A DNA stretch of 64,000 nucleotides from Siphonodentalium dalli (GCA_032622095.1 CP136062.1:8211710-8275709); one strand, 5' to 3'; shown: positions 22,749-35,845, counted from the first letter of the stretch. Numbers and translations are program-made. Notes: generated by a model from the sequence alone, not told the origin.

Positions 22749-25700
22749 AAGTTAATTTCTCACTGTTTCATGACTATATAAAGCAAAACAAGCGATAAAT
22801 CCATAAGATTATTTTGTTGTCATGTAGGTGCTGGGTGGGGGGGGGGGGAGATATCCTGACCAAAACCTGACTCAAAAAACTTGTTCTCAGAAGAAGTTAA
22901 TTTCTCGCTGTTTCATGACTATAAAGCAAAACAAGCGATAAAACCATAAGATTATTTGTTTGTCATGTAGGGTGCTGGGTGAAGGGGGGGAGATATCCTG
23001 ACCTGGACATCCCCCCACCCCAAAACCTGACTCAAAAAACTTGTTCTCAGAAGAAGTTAATTTCTCGCTGTTTCATGACTATATAAAGCAAAACAAGCGA
23101 TAAAACCATAAGATTATTTTTTGTCATGTATATCCTGACCTGGACATCTTCCCCCCACCCCAAACCCTGACTCAAAAAACTTGTTCTCAGAAGAAGTTAA
23201 TTTCTCGCTGTTTCATGACTATATAAAGCAAAACAAGCAATAAAACCATAAGATTATTTTTTTGTCATGTAGGTTGCTGGGTGAGGGGGAAGGGGAGATA
23301 TCCTGACCTGGACATTTCCCCCCCCCCCCACCCCAAACCCTGACTAAAAAAACTTGTTCTCAGAAGAAGTTAATTTCTCGCTGTTTCATGACTATATAAA
23401 GCAACACAAGTGATAAAACCATATTATTTTTTTGTCATGAAGGTGCTGGGTGGGGGGGGGAGATATCCTGACCTGGACATCTTCCCCTCGCCCCATCCCA
23501 AACCCTGACTCAAAAAACTTGTTCTCAGAAGAAGTTAATTTCTCGCTGTTTCATGACTATGTAAAGCAAAACAAACGATAAAACCATAAGATTATTTTTT
23601 TGTCATGTAGATCCTGACCTGGACATCTCCCCCCACCCCAAACCCTGACTCAAAAAACTTGTTCTCAGAAGAAGTTAATTTCTCGCTGTTTCATGACTAT
23701 ATAAAGCAAAACAAGCAATAAAACCATAAGATTATTTTTTTGTCATGTAGGTTGCTGGGTGAGGGGGGGGGAGATATCCTGACCTGGACATCCCCCCCAC
23801 CCCAAACCCTGACTAAAAAAACTTGTTCTCAGAAGAAGTTAATTTCTCGCTGTTTCATGACTATATAAAGCAAAACAAGTGATAAAACCATATTATTTTT
23901 TTGTCATGTAGGTGCTGGGTGGGGGGGGGGGGAGATATCATGACCTACCTGGACATCTTCCCCTCTCCCCATCCCAAACCCTGACTCAAAAAACTTGTTC
24001 TCAGAAGAAGTTAATTTCTCGCTGTTTCATGACTATATAAAGCAAAACAAGCGATAAAACCATAAGATTATTTTTTTGTCGTGTAGATCCTGACCTGGAC
24101 ATCTTCCCCCCACCCCAAACCCTGACTCAAAAAACTTGTTCTCAGAAGAAGTTCATTTCTCGCTGTTTCATGACTATATAAAGCAAAACAAGCAATAAAA
24201 CCATAAGATTATTTTTTTGTCATGTAGATCCTGACCTGGACATCTTCCCCCACCCCAAACCCTGACTCAAAAAAATTGTGCTCAGAAGAAGTTAATTTCT
24301 CGCTGTTTCATGACTATATAAAGCAAAACAAGCGATAAAACCATAAGATTATTTTTTTGTCATGTAGATCCTGACCTGGACACCTTCCCCCACCCCAAAC
24401 CCTGACTCAAAAAAATTGTGCTCAGAAGAAGTTAATTTCTCGCTGTTTCATGACTATATAAAGCAAAACAAGCGATAAAACCATAAGATTATTTTTTTGT
24501 CATGTAGATCCTGACCTGGACATATTCCCCCCACCCCAAACCCTGACTCAAAAAACTTTTTCTCAGAAGAAGTTCATTCGCTGTTTCATGACTATATAAA
24601 GCAAAACAAGCAATAAAACCATAAGATTATTTTTTGTCATGTAGGTTGCTGGGTGGGGGGGGGAGATATCCTGACCTGGACACTCCCCCCCCCACCCCAA
24701 ACCCTGACTAAAAAAACTTGTTCTCAGAAGAAGTTAATTTCTCGCTGTTTCATGACTATATAAAGCAAAACAAGCGATAAAACCATAAGATTATTTTTTT
24801 GTCATGTAGATCCTGACCTGGACATCTTCCCCCCACCCCAAACCCTGACTCAAAAAACTTGTTCTCAGAAGAAGTTAATTTCTCGCTGTTTCATGACTAT
24901 ATAAAGCAAAACAAGCAATAAAACCATAAGATTATTTTTTTGTCATGTAGGTTGCTGGGTGAGGTGGGGGGGGGAGATATCCTGACCTGTACATCCCCCC
25001 ACCCCAAACCCTGACTCAAAAAACTTGTTCTCAGAAGAAGTTAATTTCTCGCTGTTTCGTGACTATATAAAGCAAAACAAGCGATAAAACCATAAGATTA
25101 TTTTTTTGTCATGTAGATCCTGACCTGGACATCTTCCCCCCACCCCAAACCCTGACTCAAAAAACTTGTTCGCAGAAGAAGTTAATTTCTCGCTGTTTCA
25201 TGACTATATAAAGCAAAACAAGCAATAAAACCATAAGATTATTTTTTTGTCATGTAGGTTGCTGGGTGAGGGGGGGGGGAGATATCCTGACCTGGACATT
25301 TCCCCCCCCCACCCCAAACCCTGACTAAACAAACTTGTTCTCAGAAGAAGTTAATTTCTCGCTGTTTCATGACTATATAAAGCAAAACAAGTGATAAAAC
25401 CATATTATTTTTTTGTCATGTAGGTGCTGGGTGGGGGGGGGAGATATCCTGACCTGGACATCTTCCCCTCCCCCCATCCCAAACCCTGACTCAAAAAACT
25501 TGTTCTCAGAAGAAGTTAATTTCTCGCTGTTTCATGACTATATAAAGCAAAACAAGCGATAAAACCATAAGATTATTTTTTTGTCATGTAGATCCTGACC
25601 TGGACATCTTCCCCCACCCCAAACCCTGACTCAAAAAACTTGTGCTCAGAAGAAGTTAATTTCTCGCTGTTTCATGACTATATAAAGCAAAACAAGCGAT

Positions 25701-28700
25701 AAAACCATAAGATTTTTCTTTGTCATGTAGGTGCTGGGGGGGGGGAGATATCCTGACCTGGACATCTTCCCCCCACCCCAAACCCTGACTCAAAAAACTT
25801 GTGCTCAGAAGAAGTTAATTTCTCGCTGTTTCATGACTATATAAAGCAAAACAAGCGATAAAACCATAAGATTTTTCTTTGTCATGTAGGTGCTGGGGGG
25901 GGGGGGGAGATATCCTGACCTGGACATCTTCCCCCCACCACAAACCCTGACTCAAAAAACTTGTGCTCAGAAGAAGTTCATTTCTCGCTGTTTCATGACT
26001 ATATAATGCAAAACAAGCAATAAAACCATAAGATTATTGTTTTGTTATGTAGGTTGCTGGGTGAGGGGGGAGATATCCTGACCTGGACATCCCCCACCCC
26101 AAACCCTGACTCAAAAAACTTGTTCTCAGAAGAAGTTAATTTCTCGCTGTTTCATGACTATATAAAGCAAAACAAGCGATAAAACCATATTATTTTTTTG
26201 TCATGTAGATCCTGACCTGGACATCTTCCCCTCCCCCCATCCCAAACCCTGACTCAAAAAACTTGTTCTCAGAAGAAGTTAATTTCTCGCTGTTTCATGA
26301 CTATATAAAGCAAAACAAGCGATAAAACCATAAGATATTTTGTTGTCATGTAGATCCTGTCCTGGACATCTTCCCCCCACCCCAAACCCTGACTCAAAAA
26401 ACTTGTTCTCAGAAGAAGTTAATTTCTCGCTGTTTCATGACTATATAAAGCAAAACAAGCAATAAAACCATAAGATTATTTTTTGTCATGTAGGTGCTGG
26501 GTGGGGGGGGGTGATATCCTGACCTGGACATCCCCCCACCCCAAACCCTGACTCAAAAAACTTGTTCTCAGAAGAAGTTATTTTCTCGCTGTTTCATGAC
26601 TATATAAAGCAAAACAAGCAATAAAACCATAAGATTATTTTTTGTCATGTAGGTGCTGGGTGGGGTGGGTGGAAGATATCCTGACCTGGACATCCCCCCC
26701 ACCCCAAACCCTGACTCAAAAAACTTGTGCTCAGAAGAAGTAAATTTCTCGCTGTTTTCATGACTATATAAAGCAAAACAAGCAATAAAACCATAAGATT
26801 ATTTTTGTCATGTAGATCCTGACCTGGACATCTTCCCCCCACCCCAAACAAACCCTGACTCAAAAAACTTGTTCTCAGAAGAAGTTAATTTCTCGCTGTT
26901 TCATGACTATATAAAGCAAAACAAGCGATAAATCCATAAGATTATTTTGTTGTCATGTAGGTGCTGGGTCGGGGGGGGGGGAGATATCCTGACCTGGACA
27001 TCTCCCCCCCCCCCCACCCACCCCAAACCCTGACTCAAAAAACTTGTTCTCAGAAGAAGTTAATTTCTCGCTGTTTCATGACTATATAAAGCAAAACAAG
27101 CAATAAAACCATAAGATTATTTTTTTGTCATGTAGGTTGCTGGGTGAGGGGGGGGGGAGATATCCTGACCTGGACATTTCCCCCCCCCCCACCCCAAACC
27201 CTGACTAAAAAAACTTGTTCTCAGAAGAAGTTAATTTCTCGCTGTTTCATGACTATATAAAGCAAAACAAGTGATAAAACCATATTATTTTTTTGTCATG
27301 TAGGTGCTGGGTGGGGGGGGGATATCCTGTCCTGGACATCTTCCCCTCCCCCCATCCCAAACCCTGACTCAAAAAACTTGTTCTCAGAAGAAGTTAATTT
27401 CTCGCTGTTTCATGACTATATAAAGCAAAACAAGCGATAAAACCATAAGATTATTTTTTTGTCATGTAGATCCTGACCTGGACATCTTCCCCCCACCCCA
27501 AACCCTGACTCAAAAAACTTGTGCTCAGAAGAAGATAATTTCTCGCTGTTTCATGACTATATAAAGCAAAACAAGCGATAAAACCATAAGATTATGTTTT
27601 TGTCATGTAGATCCTGACCTGGACATCTTCCCCCCACCCCAAACCCTGACTCAAAAAACTTGTTCTCAGAAGAAGTTCATTTCTCGCTGTTTCATGACTA
27701 TATAAAGCAAAACAAGCAATAAAACCATAAGATTATTTTTTTGCATGTAGGTTGCTGGGTGAGGGGGGAGATATCCTGACCTGGACATCCCCCCACCCCA
27801 AACCCTGACTCAAAAAACTTGTTGTCAGAAGAAGTTAATTTCTCGCTGTTTCATGACTATATAAAGCAAAACAAGCGATAAAACCATAAGATTATTTTTT
27901 TGTCATGTAGATCCTGACCTGGACATCCCCCCCCCCCACCCCAAACCCTGACTCAAAAAACTTGTTCTCAGAAGAAGTTAATTTCTCGCTGTTTCATGAC
28001 TATATAAAGCAAAACAAGTGATAAAACCATATTATTTTTTTGTCATGTAGGTGCTGGGTGGGGGTCCTGACATGGACATCTTCCCCTCCCCCCATCCCAA
28101 ACCCTGACTCAAAAAACTTGTTCTCAGAAGAAGTTAATTTCTCGCTGTTTCATGACTATATAAAGCAAAACAAGCGATAAAACCATAAGATTATTTTGTT
28201 GTCATGTAGATCCTGACCTGGACATCTTCCCCCCACCCCAAACCCTGACTCAAAAAACTTGTTCTCAGAAGAAGTTAATTTCTCGCTGTTTCATGACTAT
28301 ATAAAGCAAAACAAGCAATAAAACCATAAGATTATTTTTTGTCATGTAGGTGCTGGGTGGGGGGGGGGGAGATATCCTGACCTGGACATCTTCCCCTCCC
28401 CCCACCCCAAACCCTGACTCAAAAAACATGTGCTCAGAAGAAGTTAATTTCTCGCTGTTTCATGACTATATAAAGCAAAACAAGCAATAAAACCATAAGA
28501 TTATTTTTTGTCATGTAGGTGCTGGGTCGGGGGGGGGGGTGGAGATATCCTGACCTGGACATCTTCCCCTCCCCCCACCCCAAACCCTGACTCAAAAAAC
28601 TTGTGCTCAGAAGAAGTTAATTTCTCGCTGTTTCATGACTATATAAAGCAAAACAAGCAATAAAACCATAAGATTATTTTTGTCATGTAGATCCTGACCT

Positions 28701-31595
28701 GGACATCTTCCCCCCACCCCAAACCCTGACTCAAAAAACTTGTTCTCAGAAGAAGTTAATTTCTCGCTGTTTCATGACTATATAAAGCAAAACAAGCGAT
28801 AAATCCATAAGATTATTTTGTTGTCATGTAGGTGCTGGGTCGGGGGGGGGGAGATATCCTGACCTGGACATCTTCCCCTCCCCCCACCCCAAACTCAGAC
28901 TCAAAAAACTTGTTCTCAGAAGAAGTTAATTTCTCGCTGTTTCATGACTATATAAAGCAAAACAAGCAATAAAACCATAAGATTATTTTTGTCATGTAGA
29001 TCCTGACCTGGACATCTTCCCCCCACCCCAAACCCTGACTCAAAAAACTTGTTCTCAGAAGAAGTTAATTTCTCGCTGTTTCATGACTATATAAAGCAAA
29101 ACAAGCGATAAAACCATAAGATTATTTTTTTGTCATGTAGATCCTATTCTGGACATCTTCCCCCCACCCTAAACCCTGACTCAAAAAACTTGTGCTCAGA
29201 AGAAGTTAATTTCTCGCTGTTTCATGACTATATAAAGCAAAACAAGCGATAAAACCATAAGATTATTTTTTTGTCATGTAGGTGCTGGGTGGGGAGGGGG
29301 GAGATATCCTGACCTGGACATCTTCCCCCCCACCCCAAACCCTGACTCAAAAAACTTGTTCTCAGAAGAAGTTTATTTCTCGCTGTTTCATGACTATATA
29401 AAGCAAAACAAGCGATAAAACCATAAGATTATTTTTTTGTCATGTAGGTGCTGGGTCGGGGGGGGGGGGGAGATATCATGACCTGGACATTCCCCCCCCC
29501 CACCCCAAACCGTGACTCAAAAAACTTGTTCTCAGAAGAAGTTAATTTCTCGCTGTTTCATGACTATATAAAGCAAAACAAGCAATAAAACCATAAGATT
29601 ATTTTTTGTCATGTAGGTGCTGGGTGGGGGGGGGAGATATCCTGACCTGGACATCTTCCCCTCCCCCCACCCCAAACCCTGACTCAAAAAACTTGTGCTC
29701 AGAAGAAGTTAATTTCTCGCTGTTTCATGACTATATAAAGCAAAACAAGCAATAAAACCATAAGATTATTTTTTGTCATGTAGGTGCTGGGTCGGGGGGG
29801 GAGATATCCTGACCTGGACATCTTCCCCTCCCCCCACCCCAAACCCTGACTCAAAAAACTTGTGCTCAGAAGAAGTTAATTTCTCGCTGTTTCATGACTA
29901 TATAAAGCAAAACAAGCAATAAAACCATAAGATTATTTTTGTCATGTAGATCCTGACCTGGACATCTTCCCCCCACCCCAAACCCTGACTCAAAAAACTT
30001 GTTCTCAGAAGAAGTTAATTTCTCGCTGTTTCATGACTATATAAAGCAAAAACAAGCGATAAATCCATAAGATTATTTTGTTGTCATGTAGGTGCTGGGT
30101 CGGGGGGGGGGGCATATCCTGACCTGGACATCTTCCCCTCCCCCCACCCCAAACTCAGACTCAAAAAACTTGTTCTCAGAAGAAGTTAATTTCTCGCTGT
30201 TTCATGACTATATAAAGCAAAACAAGCAATAAAACCATAAGATTATTTTTGTCATGTAGATCCTGACCTGGACATCTTCCCCCCACCCCAAACCCTGACT
30301 CAAAAAACTTGTTCTCAGAAGAAGTTAATTTCTCGCTGTTTCATGACTATATAAAGCAAAACAAGCGATAAAACCATAAGATTATTTTTTTGTCATGTAG
30401 ATCCTATTCTGGACATCTTCCCCCCACCCTAAACCCTGACTCAAAAAACTTGTGCTCAGAAGAAGTTAATTTCTCGCTGTTTCATGACTATATAAAGCAA
30501 AACAAGCGATAAAACCATAAGATTATTTTTTTGTCATGTAGGTGCTGGGTGGGGAGGGGGGAGATATCCTGACCTGGACATCTTCCCCCCACCCCAAACC
30601 CTGACTCAAAAAACTTGTTCTCAGAAGAAGTTTATTTCTCGCTGTTTCATGACTATATAAAGCAAAACAAGCGATAAAACCATAAGATTATTTTTTTGTC
30701 ATGTAGGTGCTGGGTCGGGGGGGGGGAGATATCATGACCTGGACATTCCCCCCCCCCCCACCCCAAACCCTGACTCAAAAAACTTGTTCTCAGAAGAAGT
30801 TAATTTCTCGCTGTTTCATGACTATATAAAGCAAAACAAGTGATAAAACCATATTATTTTTTGTCATGTAGGTGCTGGGTGGGGGGGGGGGAGATATCCT
30901 GACCTGGAGATCTTCCCCTCCCCACCCCAAACTCTGACTCAAAAAACTTGTTCTCAGAAGAAGTTAATTTCTCGCTGTTTCATGACTATATAAACCAAAA
31001 CAAGCAATAAAACCATAATATTATTTTTTTGTCATGTAGGTGCTGGGTGAGGGGGGATATATCCTGACCTGGACATTTCCCCCCCCCCCCCCCCCACCCC
31101 AAACCCTGACTCAAAAAACTTGTTCTCAGAAGAAGTTAATTTCTCGCTGTTTCATGACTATATAAAGCAAAACAAGCGATAAAACCGTAAGATTATTTTT
31201 TTGTCATGTAGATCCTGACCTGGACATCTTCCCCCACCCCAAACCCTGACTCAAAAAACTTGTGCTCAGAAGAAGTTAATTTCTCGCTGTTTCATGACTA
31301 TATAAAGCAAAACAAGCGATAAAACCATAAGATTTTGTTTTGTCATGTAGGTGCTGGGTGGGGAGGGGGGATATCCTGACCTGGACATCTTCCCCCCACC
31401 CCAAACCCTGACTCAAAAAAACTTGTTCTCAGAAGAAGTTTATTTCTCGCTGTTTCATGACTATATAAAGCAAAACAAGCGATAAAACCATAAGATTATT
31501 TTTTTGTCATGTAGGTGCTGGGTCGGGGGGGCAGATATCCTGACCTGGACATCTTCCCCCCACCCCAAACCCTGACTCAAAAAACTTGTTCTCAG
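22749..31595 (+). repeat. Satellite E, main direct array
   Basis: Roughly 57 units of about 141 or 167 bp. Each has ATCCTGACCTGGACATC, a C-run with CACCCCAAACCCTGACTCAA, AACTTGTTCTCAGAAGAAGT, TTTCTCGCTGTTTCATGACT, ATATAAAGCAAAACAAGC and ATAAAACCATAAGATTATTT. The longer form adds GGTTGCTGGGTG plus a G-run and GAGATAT, so a G-run faces a C-run within each such unit. Long and short forms are interspersed. Confidence 0.95.
28340..30860 (+). repeat. Higher-order tandem duplication, 1,260 bp
   Basis: Private variants recur exactly 1,260 bp apart: AAACTCAGACTC at 28,891 and 30,151, ATCCTATTCTGG at 29,143 and 30,403, and GGTGCTGGGTGGGGAGGGG at 29,281 and 30,541. About eight units were therefore duplicated as one block, recently. 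Confidence 0.88.
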
Positions 31596-32915
31596 CAGGG
31601 TGGAGTCTGGAAAAAAATTGCACATATAGGGCCCAAAAAAGGTTTTTTCCGACCCCGAGGGACACACCACCCCATTTGTGCAAAAAAAATATTGTTTTCC
31701 TCCAAAACTTTGGGGACCCACACCCCCTTTCTCATGTTTTTATCAAAATTTCAGAGTTTTTTTTTATCCGTTCTTCAATAACTGTGTTAACTGCATTTCA
31801 ATCCCATTCCACTATCCTTTTTTGGTGGAAACTCTTGCTGTGTACCATTAAGACTCAAGCAATAACATGCTTAATTGGTAAACACAGATCAGAAAAACGA
31901 AAAATAAACTGTACATGTATTTCCAGGGGTTTCCTGGTGTTTTCAGTATCTAACAACAATAATAAAGCATTGTGTGGGTACACTATATGTCACAAATCGT
32001 CCTAGACCCCATTATAGCCTTAATATGTCGAGTGTGTTGTGTCTGACAGAGAACACTGGCCAGTGTACATGTAAATAGTGGTAAACAGGTCAGGCGTTAC
32101 ACAATTATTTGTGCATGACCAAAGAACTCTTTAGTCGTATCCATCGGGGTGGCGTGGGGGAGGGATTTTTTTTGGTTAGGTATACACCTAGATATATGGC
32201 TATTATACCCCCGATATTAGTCGGCGGGTATATAGTTGACGTCTCGAGCCGTCCGTACGTCCGTCCGTACAAACATTTTGCGTTATAAGTCGGTTGTCAT
32301 ATTTTGATGCCCTATGGAATGGTGACGGATCAGAAATGGGGAGCGAATATGCATAATATCGCGGGTTGTGACCATCAATGCCTACCAGAGTTATGGGCCC
32401 TGTTCGACTTTATGAAATTCAGTCCGTACAAAGTTTCTGCAATATAAGTTAAGTGTCGGTTGTCGAATTTTGATGTGGTTTGGTATGGTGATAGACCAGA
32501 ATGATAGGGGAAGGATGTATGCACATATTACTGCATATCACAGGTTTCGCCTATCAATGCATACCAGAGTTACCGGCCTTGTTCCATCTGTAAACACGTT
32601 TTGCATTATTATAACTCAACCATGGGTTAAGTTACCTGAACGCTATTACGGTGGTCCACTGTGAAGTGGGCCGGGATCCTGTGAAATCCAGAATGTTGCT
32701 AAATCTGAGGCTAAAGGGTCACTATAGCTGCATATATAGCCCTATACCAACAATCATCGTACTAACATGCTTACAAACAACATTGCATTGTCAGTACTTG
32801 TAAATTGTTTGAAAAAAACCCATTTTGGAAAAACATTACAAGCACGATTTTTTCGGCCTTTGACCCACCCACCCACCTCGGCCCTATATACGGATTTTTT
32901 TGCAGACACCCCCCT
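31596..32915. mobile_element. hAT-like element nested in satellite E
   Basis: The satellite unit breaks after TTGTTCTCAG and resumes at TGTTCTCAGAAGAAG. GTTCTCAG is thus present twice (31,588-31,595 and 32,916-32,923), while it occurs once in dozens of unbroken units, which is a clean 8-bp target duplication. The insert starts CAGGGTGGAGTCTGGAAAAA and its end, reversed, reads AGGGGGGTGTCTGCAAAAAA; both continue to TATAGGGCC. It is 1,320 bp with no transposase frame. A ~190-bp internal repeat (GGTTGTCATATTTTGATG / GGTTGTCGAATTTTGATG, then ACCAGAGTTA) occurs twice at 32,240-32,610. Confidence 0.78.
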
Positions 32916-33324
32916 GTTCTCAGAAGAAGTTAATTTCTCGCTGTTTCATGACTATATAAAGCAAAACAAGCGATAAAACCATAAGATTATTTTTTTGTCA
33001 TGTAGGTGCTGCGTGGGGGGGGGGGGGGTAATCCTGACCTGGACATTTCCCCCCCCCCCCCACCCCAAACCCTGACTCAAAAAACTTGTTCTCAGAAGAA
33101 GTTAATTTCTCGCTGTTTCATGACTATATAAAGCAAAACGAGCGATAAAACCATAAGATAATTTTTTTGTCATGTAGGTGCTGGGTGGGGGATGGGATAT
33201 CATGACCTGGACATCTTCCCCCACCCCAAACCCTGACTCATGAATATATGAAGCAAAATAAGCGATAAAACCATAAGATGATTTTTTTGTCATGTAGGTG
33301 CTGTGTGGGGGGGGGGGGGGTTGG
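32916..33324 (+). repeat. Satellite E, right remainder
   Basis: About 2.5 direct units after the nested insertion. The last is shortened (33,240 onwards, ATGAATATATGAAGCAAAAT) before the right terminal repeat. Confidence 0.9.
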
Positions 33325-33617
33325 TGGAATATCCAAGCCTGGACATTTGAAAGAAAAGAAAAAAATTGAATTAAAAAAAAACATTTTTCTGGTCAATGAA
33401 CAGACAACAATCATATTCGTGAAAACAATAAAAAAAAAATGTAATATCAAAAAACATTTTTCTGGCCATTTCAGAACCAAACGATATCAAATGAGTGAAA
33501 TTATATTTTAGTCGTACATGAGGGGGAAGATATCCAGGGTGGGGGGGAGATATCCTAGGATATCTCCCCCCCCCCCGTGGGGGAAGATATCCAGGGGGAG
33601 ATATCCTGTTACACCGG
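33325..33617 (-). repeat. Right terminal inverted repeat
   Basis: Reverse complement of 21,968-22,265, ending TGTTACACCGG next to TA. Confidence 0.88.
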
Positions 33618-33889
33618 TATGTAACTTTGTTCCAAAATTTTGTTGTACGAGAAATGTCGATTTCATGACAATTAGGTGTTGGACATTGGTTTTTATCTAT
33701 AATTGTAGATGCATAGTGCAGACATTTAGCACCTGCGAACCCGGTTGAATTTTTCTGTGGTTCGATGGATCACATCCATCCTCAAGCTACTTATGTCATT
33801 TACTGGTATTTGTTTATAATGTGTAGAGGTAGATCGCTTGAGACCCCACCACAGTACAATTCACACCAGGTTCTCAGCTTCAGATTACG
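33618..33889. other. Spacer
   Basis: No gene or clear repeat seen. Confidence 0.4.
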
Positions 33890-34095
33890 TTGGCCATGTA
33901 ATTTTACGATTAAACCGTAAATTCACATTACGATGATGTTGTAATTTTACGATAGTTTTTCTGTCATAATATTACGATCATTTTGTAAATATACGATCAA
34001 ATTTGTAAATGTCAGATTACGTTGATCTCGTAATTTTACGACAGTTACTGATGGTCCAATTGCTGCCAACAGTTTCTGTCGTAATATTACGATGA
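33890..34095 (+). repeat. Duplicated TTTTACGA-rich segment
   Basis: CAGATTACGTTG, CGTAATTTTACGA and GTCGTAATATTACGAT occur twice about 125 bp apart with intervening GTAAAT/ACGAT words. A short, diverged tandem duplication. Confidence 0.7.
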
Positions 34096-34674
34096 ATTTT
34101 TTGTGAGTGTATGATCATTTACATATACCGGTATGATTTTTGTAATTACGGTTAATTAATCATCAAATCCTACGAAAGATTAACAAGCGGGCGCAAATTA
34201 CGTTTTCGTATCATCATATTAATCGTTTTATCAGCGACGTATATTTGCGTTCATGGTTTGATTACGGGGTTGATCAGTTATGAATATGTCATTAATGCCA
34301 ATAAATTGTTGGCGTGTATATATTGCAATGATATGTTGAGTATACACTCTTAACTTCGTGTATACATGTATCCAACCGTTTGATTCACAGGTTGGTTAGT
34401 TATGAAGATATTTATGAATAATATAAATTAATTATTGGATTGTTGCTCTGTCTATAATGACCTTGATATTTCTTTTAAGTGCAAATGTCGTCTCAGTGCA
34501 CACTGATGAATGTCATATAATCGTAGGTACACCGTATAGAAGATATGCTGAGGACTAACAGTATCTGGTTAGTTAGTTTAAATATAAGTTAGCTAATGTT
34601 TGTTTAAAAGTTTAATTTGTTTTCCTGTATATTGGTCAGGGGTAATATTTGTGATTTAAAAAAATGCCATTCTA
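34096..34674. other. AT-rich spacer
   Basis: No gene seen. A GGTTGATCAGTTATGAA / GGTTGGTTAGTTATGAA pair (34,268 and 34,391) suggests a faint 120-bp duplication. Confidence 0.4.
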
Positions 34675-35029
34675 TGTGAGGTAATGGACACATAGATATA
34701 TATAGGTACAGGTCTTTATTACGTCGTGAATAAGATACAAGCAGTGTTAAATGTTATCAACAAGATTAAATGGATCGAAACTTGGTGCTACGCGCTCGAT
34801 TTCCCGGGAAATAGAAACTGAATGTAGGAAATTTATAGGAATTTTGCCGGCAGTGTCGCAAATAACTTGTCGCACACGATGACGTCGATTTAAGAACGCA
34901 ATAAACTGATTGTTCTGATGTCTCACCTTTTCTGTTCTTTCCAATCTAGGTGTTGTTGCTCATTGTGAGGTAATGGACACATATATATATATAGGTACAA
35001 GTATTTATTACGTCGTGAATAAGATACAA
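34675..35029. repeat. 66-bp direct repeats around a 223-bp core
   Basis: TGTGAGGTAATGGACACATA through TTATTACGTCGTGAATAAGA (34,675-34,740) recurs at 34,964-35,029 with about three differences. The core carries a 65-codon minus-strand open frame (ending at 34,747) with RRHRVRQVICDTAG and no recognised domain. I see no reason to call it a gene. Confidence 0.75.
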
Positions 35030-35039
35030 GGTCTTGTTA

Positions 35040-35167
35040 GGGAGTAAGACGTGTGAGGTTTCTTTCCTTAAGGAACCGAACACGGATATTCGAGTTTGGT
35101 GTATATATATGTCCTTGAATCAAGTTATGGGAATATAATGGGGCATGTGTAGTTATGTCACACTCAT
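35040..35167 (-). repeat. Dispersed repeat, copy 2
   Basis: Inverted counterpart of 3690-3813, about 75-80% alike by eye. It begins 11 bp after the second 66-bp direct repeat, so those repeats may belong to the same element. Confidence 0.65.
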
Positions 35168-35845
35168 ATCGGCGGCTGACATTGAATTTTATTCATATAA
35201 TCTGAATTGGATATCTAAAGTTCTAAACATAAGGTAATGAATTGAGTTGCGCATTTATGCGGCGATTGATCACCGTCACGGGTTGCTATTGAAGCATATA
35301 GGCCTAATTTGCATACTGTCTATTCTGAACAGCATACATTCAATTTTTTACCTACGTTGGCTAACATGGCAACATTGTACATCAATTTCTGTGAGTGCAG
35401 GTCATTTGGGATGTGTTATTTCGACGCAAAAAAGGAGTCTAAACCAAAGTAACACCGATTCGAAAATACCCGAATCAGCGGACAGATTCGGTGTCGATCG
35501 CGAATCTGGTGCCCGATATCGACATCAGTAGTAGTATGCGTGTTACTATCCGGGCATTTCTATCGATTGTTCCCCTTTTGTTTTACCCTATTGTCTTGAG
35601 GGGCCAATAGTATGGCTTTATTAGGGGTCCTTATTGTATGAAAACCCCTCCTTTTCCTTCCTACTTATTTGATAGGTAGAATTAATTAATGAAGCCCCGC
35701 CTTTTCCTTCTTAATTATTTGATAGGTTTTAATTAATTAAAGTCGCTCATTCTTAATTATATGATAGGGCGACGAAACTCCTCCTTATTCGACCCAACAA
35801 TGGCCTCCAGAATTAATTTATGTAACGTCGCCATGCTTCTGTATC
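35168..35845. other. Spacer
   Basis: No supported gene. CCCCGCCTTTTCCTTC/ATTATTTGATAGG words repeat two to three times at 35,645-35,770. Confidence 0.4.

Larger units (their letters stand above)
21968..33617. mobile_element. 11.65-kb TIR element filled with satellite DNA
   Basis: Arms of about 297 bp (21,968-22,265) and 292 bp (33,325-33,617) are inverted copies. Both begin CCGGTGTAACA next to TA, followed by GATATCTCCCCC/CTGGATATCTTCCCCC blocks, CATGTACGACTAAAA, GATATCGTTTGGTT, GGCCAGAAAAATGTTTTTTG and TTCAGGCTTGGATATTCCA-like sequence. Between them is satellite E, inverted next to the left arm and direct next to the right arm, so the inverted symmetry runs into the satellite on both sides. 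No transposase frame is visible. I infer a non-autonomous TA-targeting element whose interior expanded; the palindromic TACCGGTA at the edge makes the exact TA border less certain than the arms. Confidence 0.75.

Noticed and set aside
34747..34944. 65-codon minus-strand frame between 66-bp direct repeats
   Set aside because: Too short, without a recognised domain, splice signals or relatives in the window.
35247..35531. 94-codon plus-strand frame
   Set aside because: No domain, biased composition or splice context; consistent with chance.
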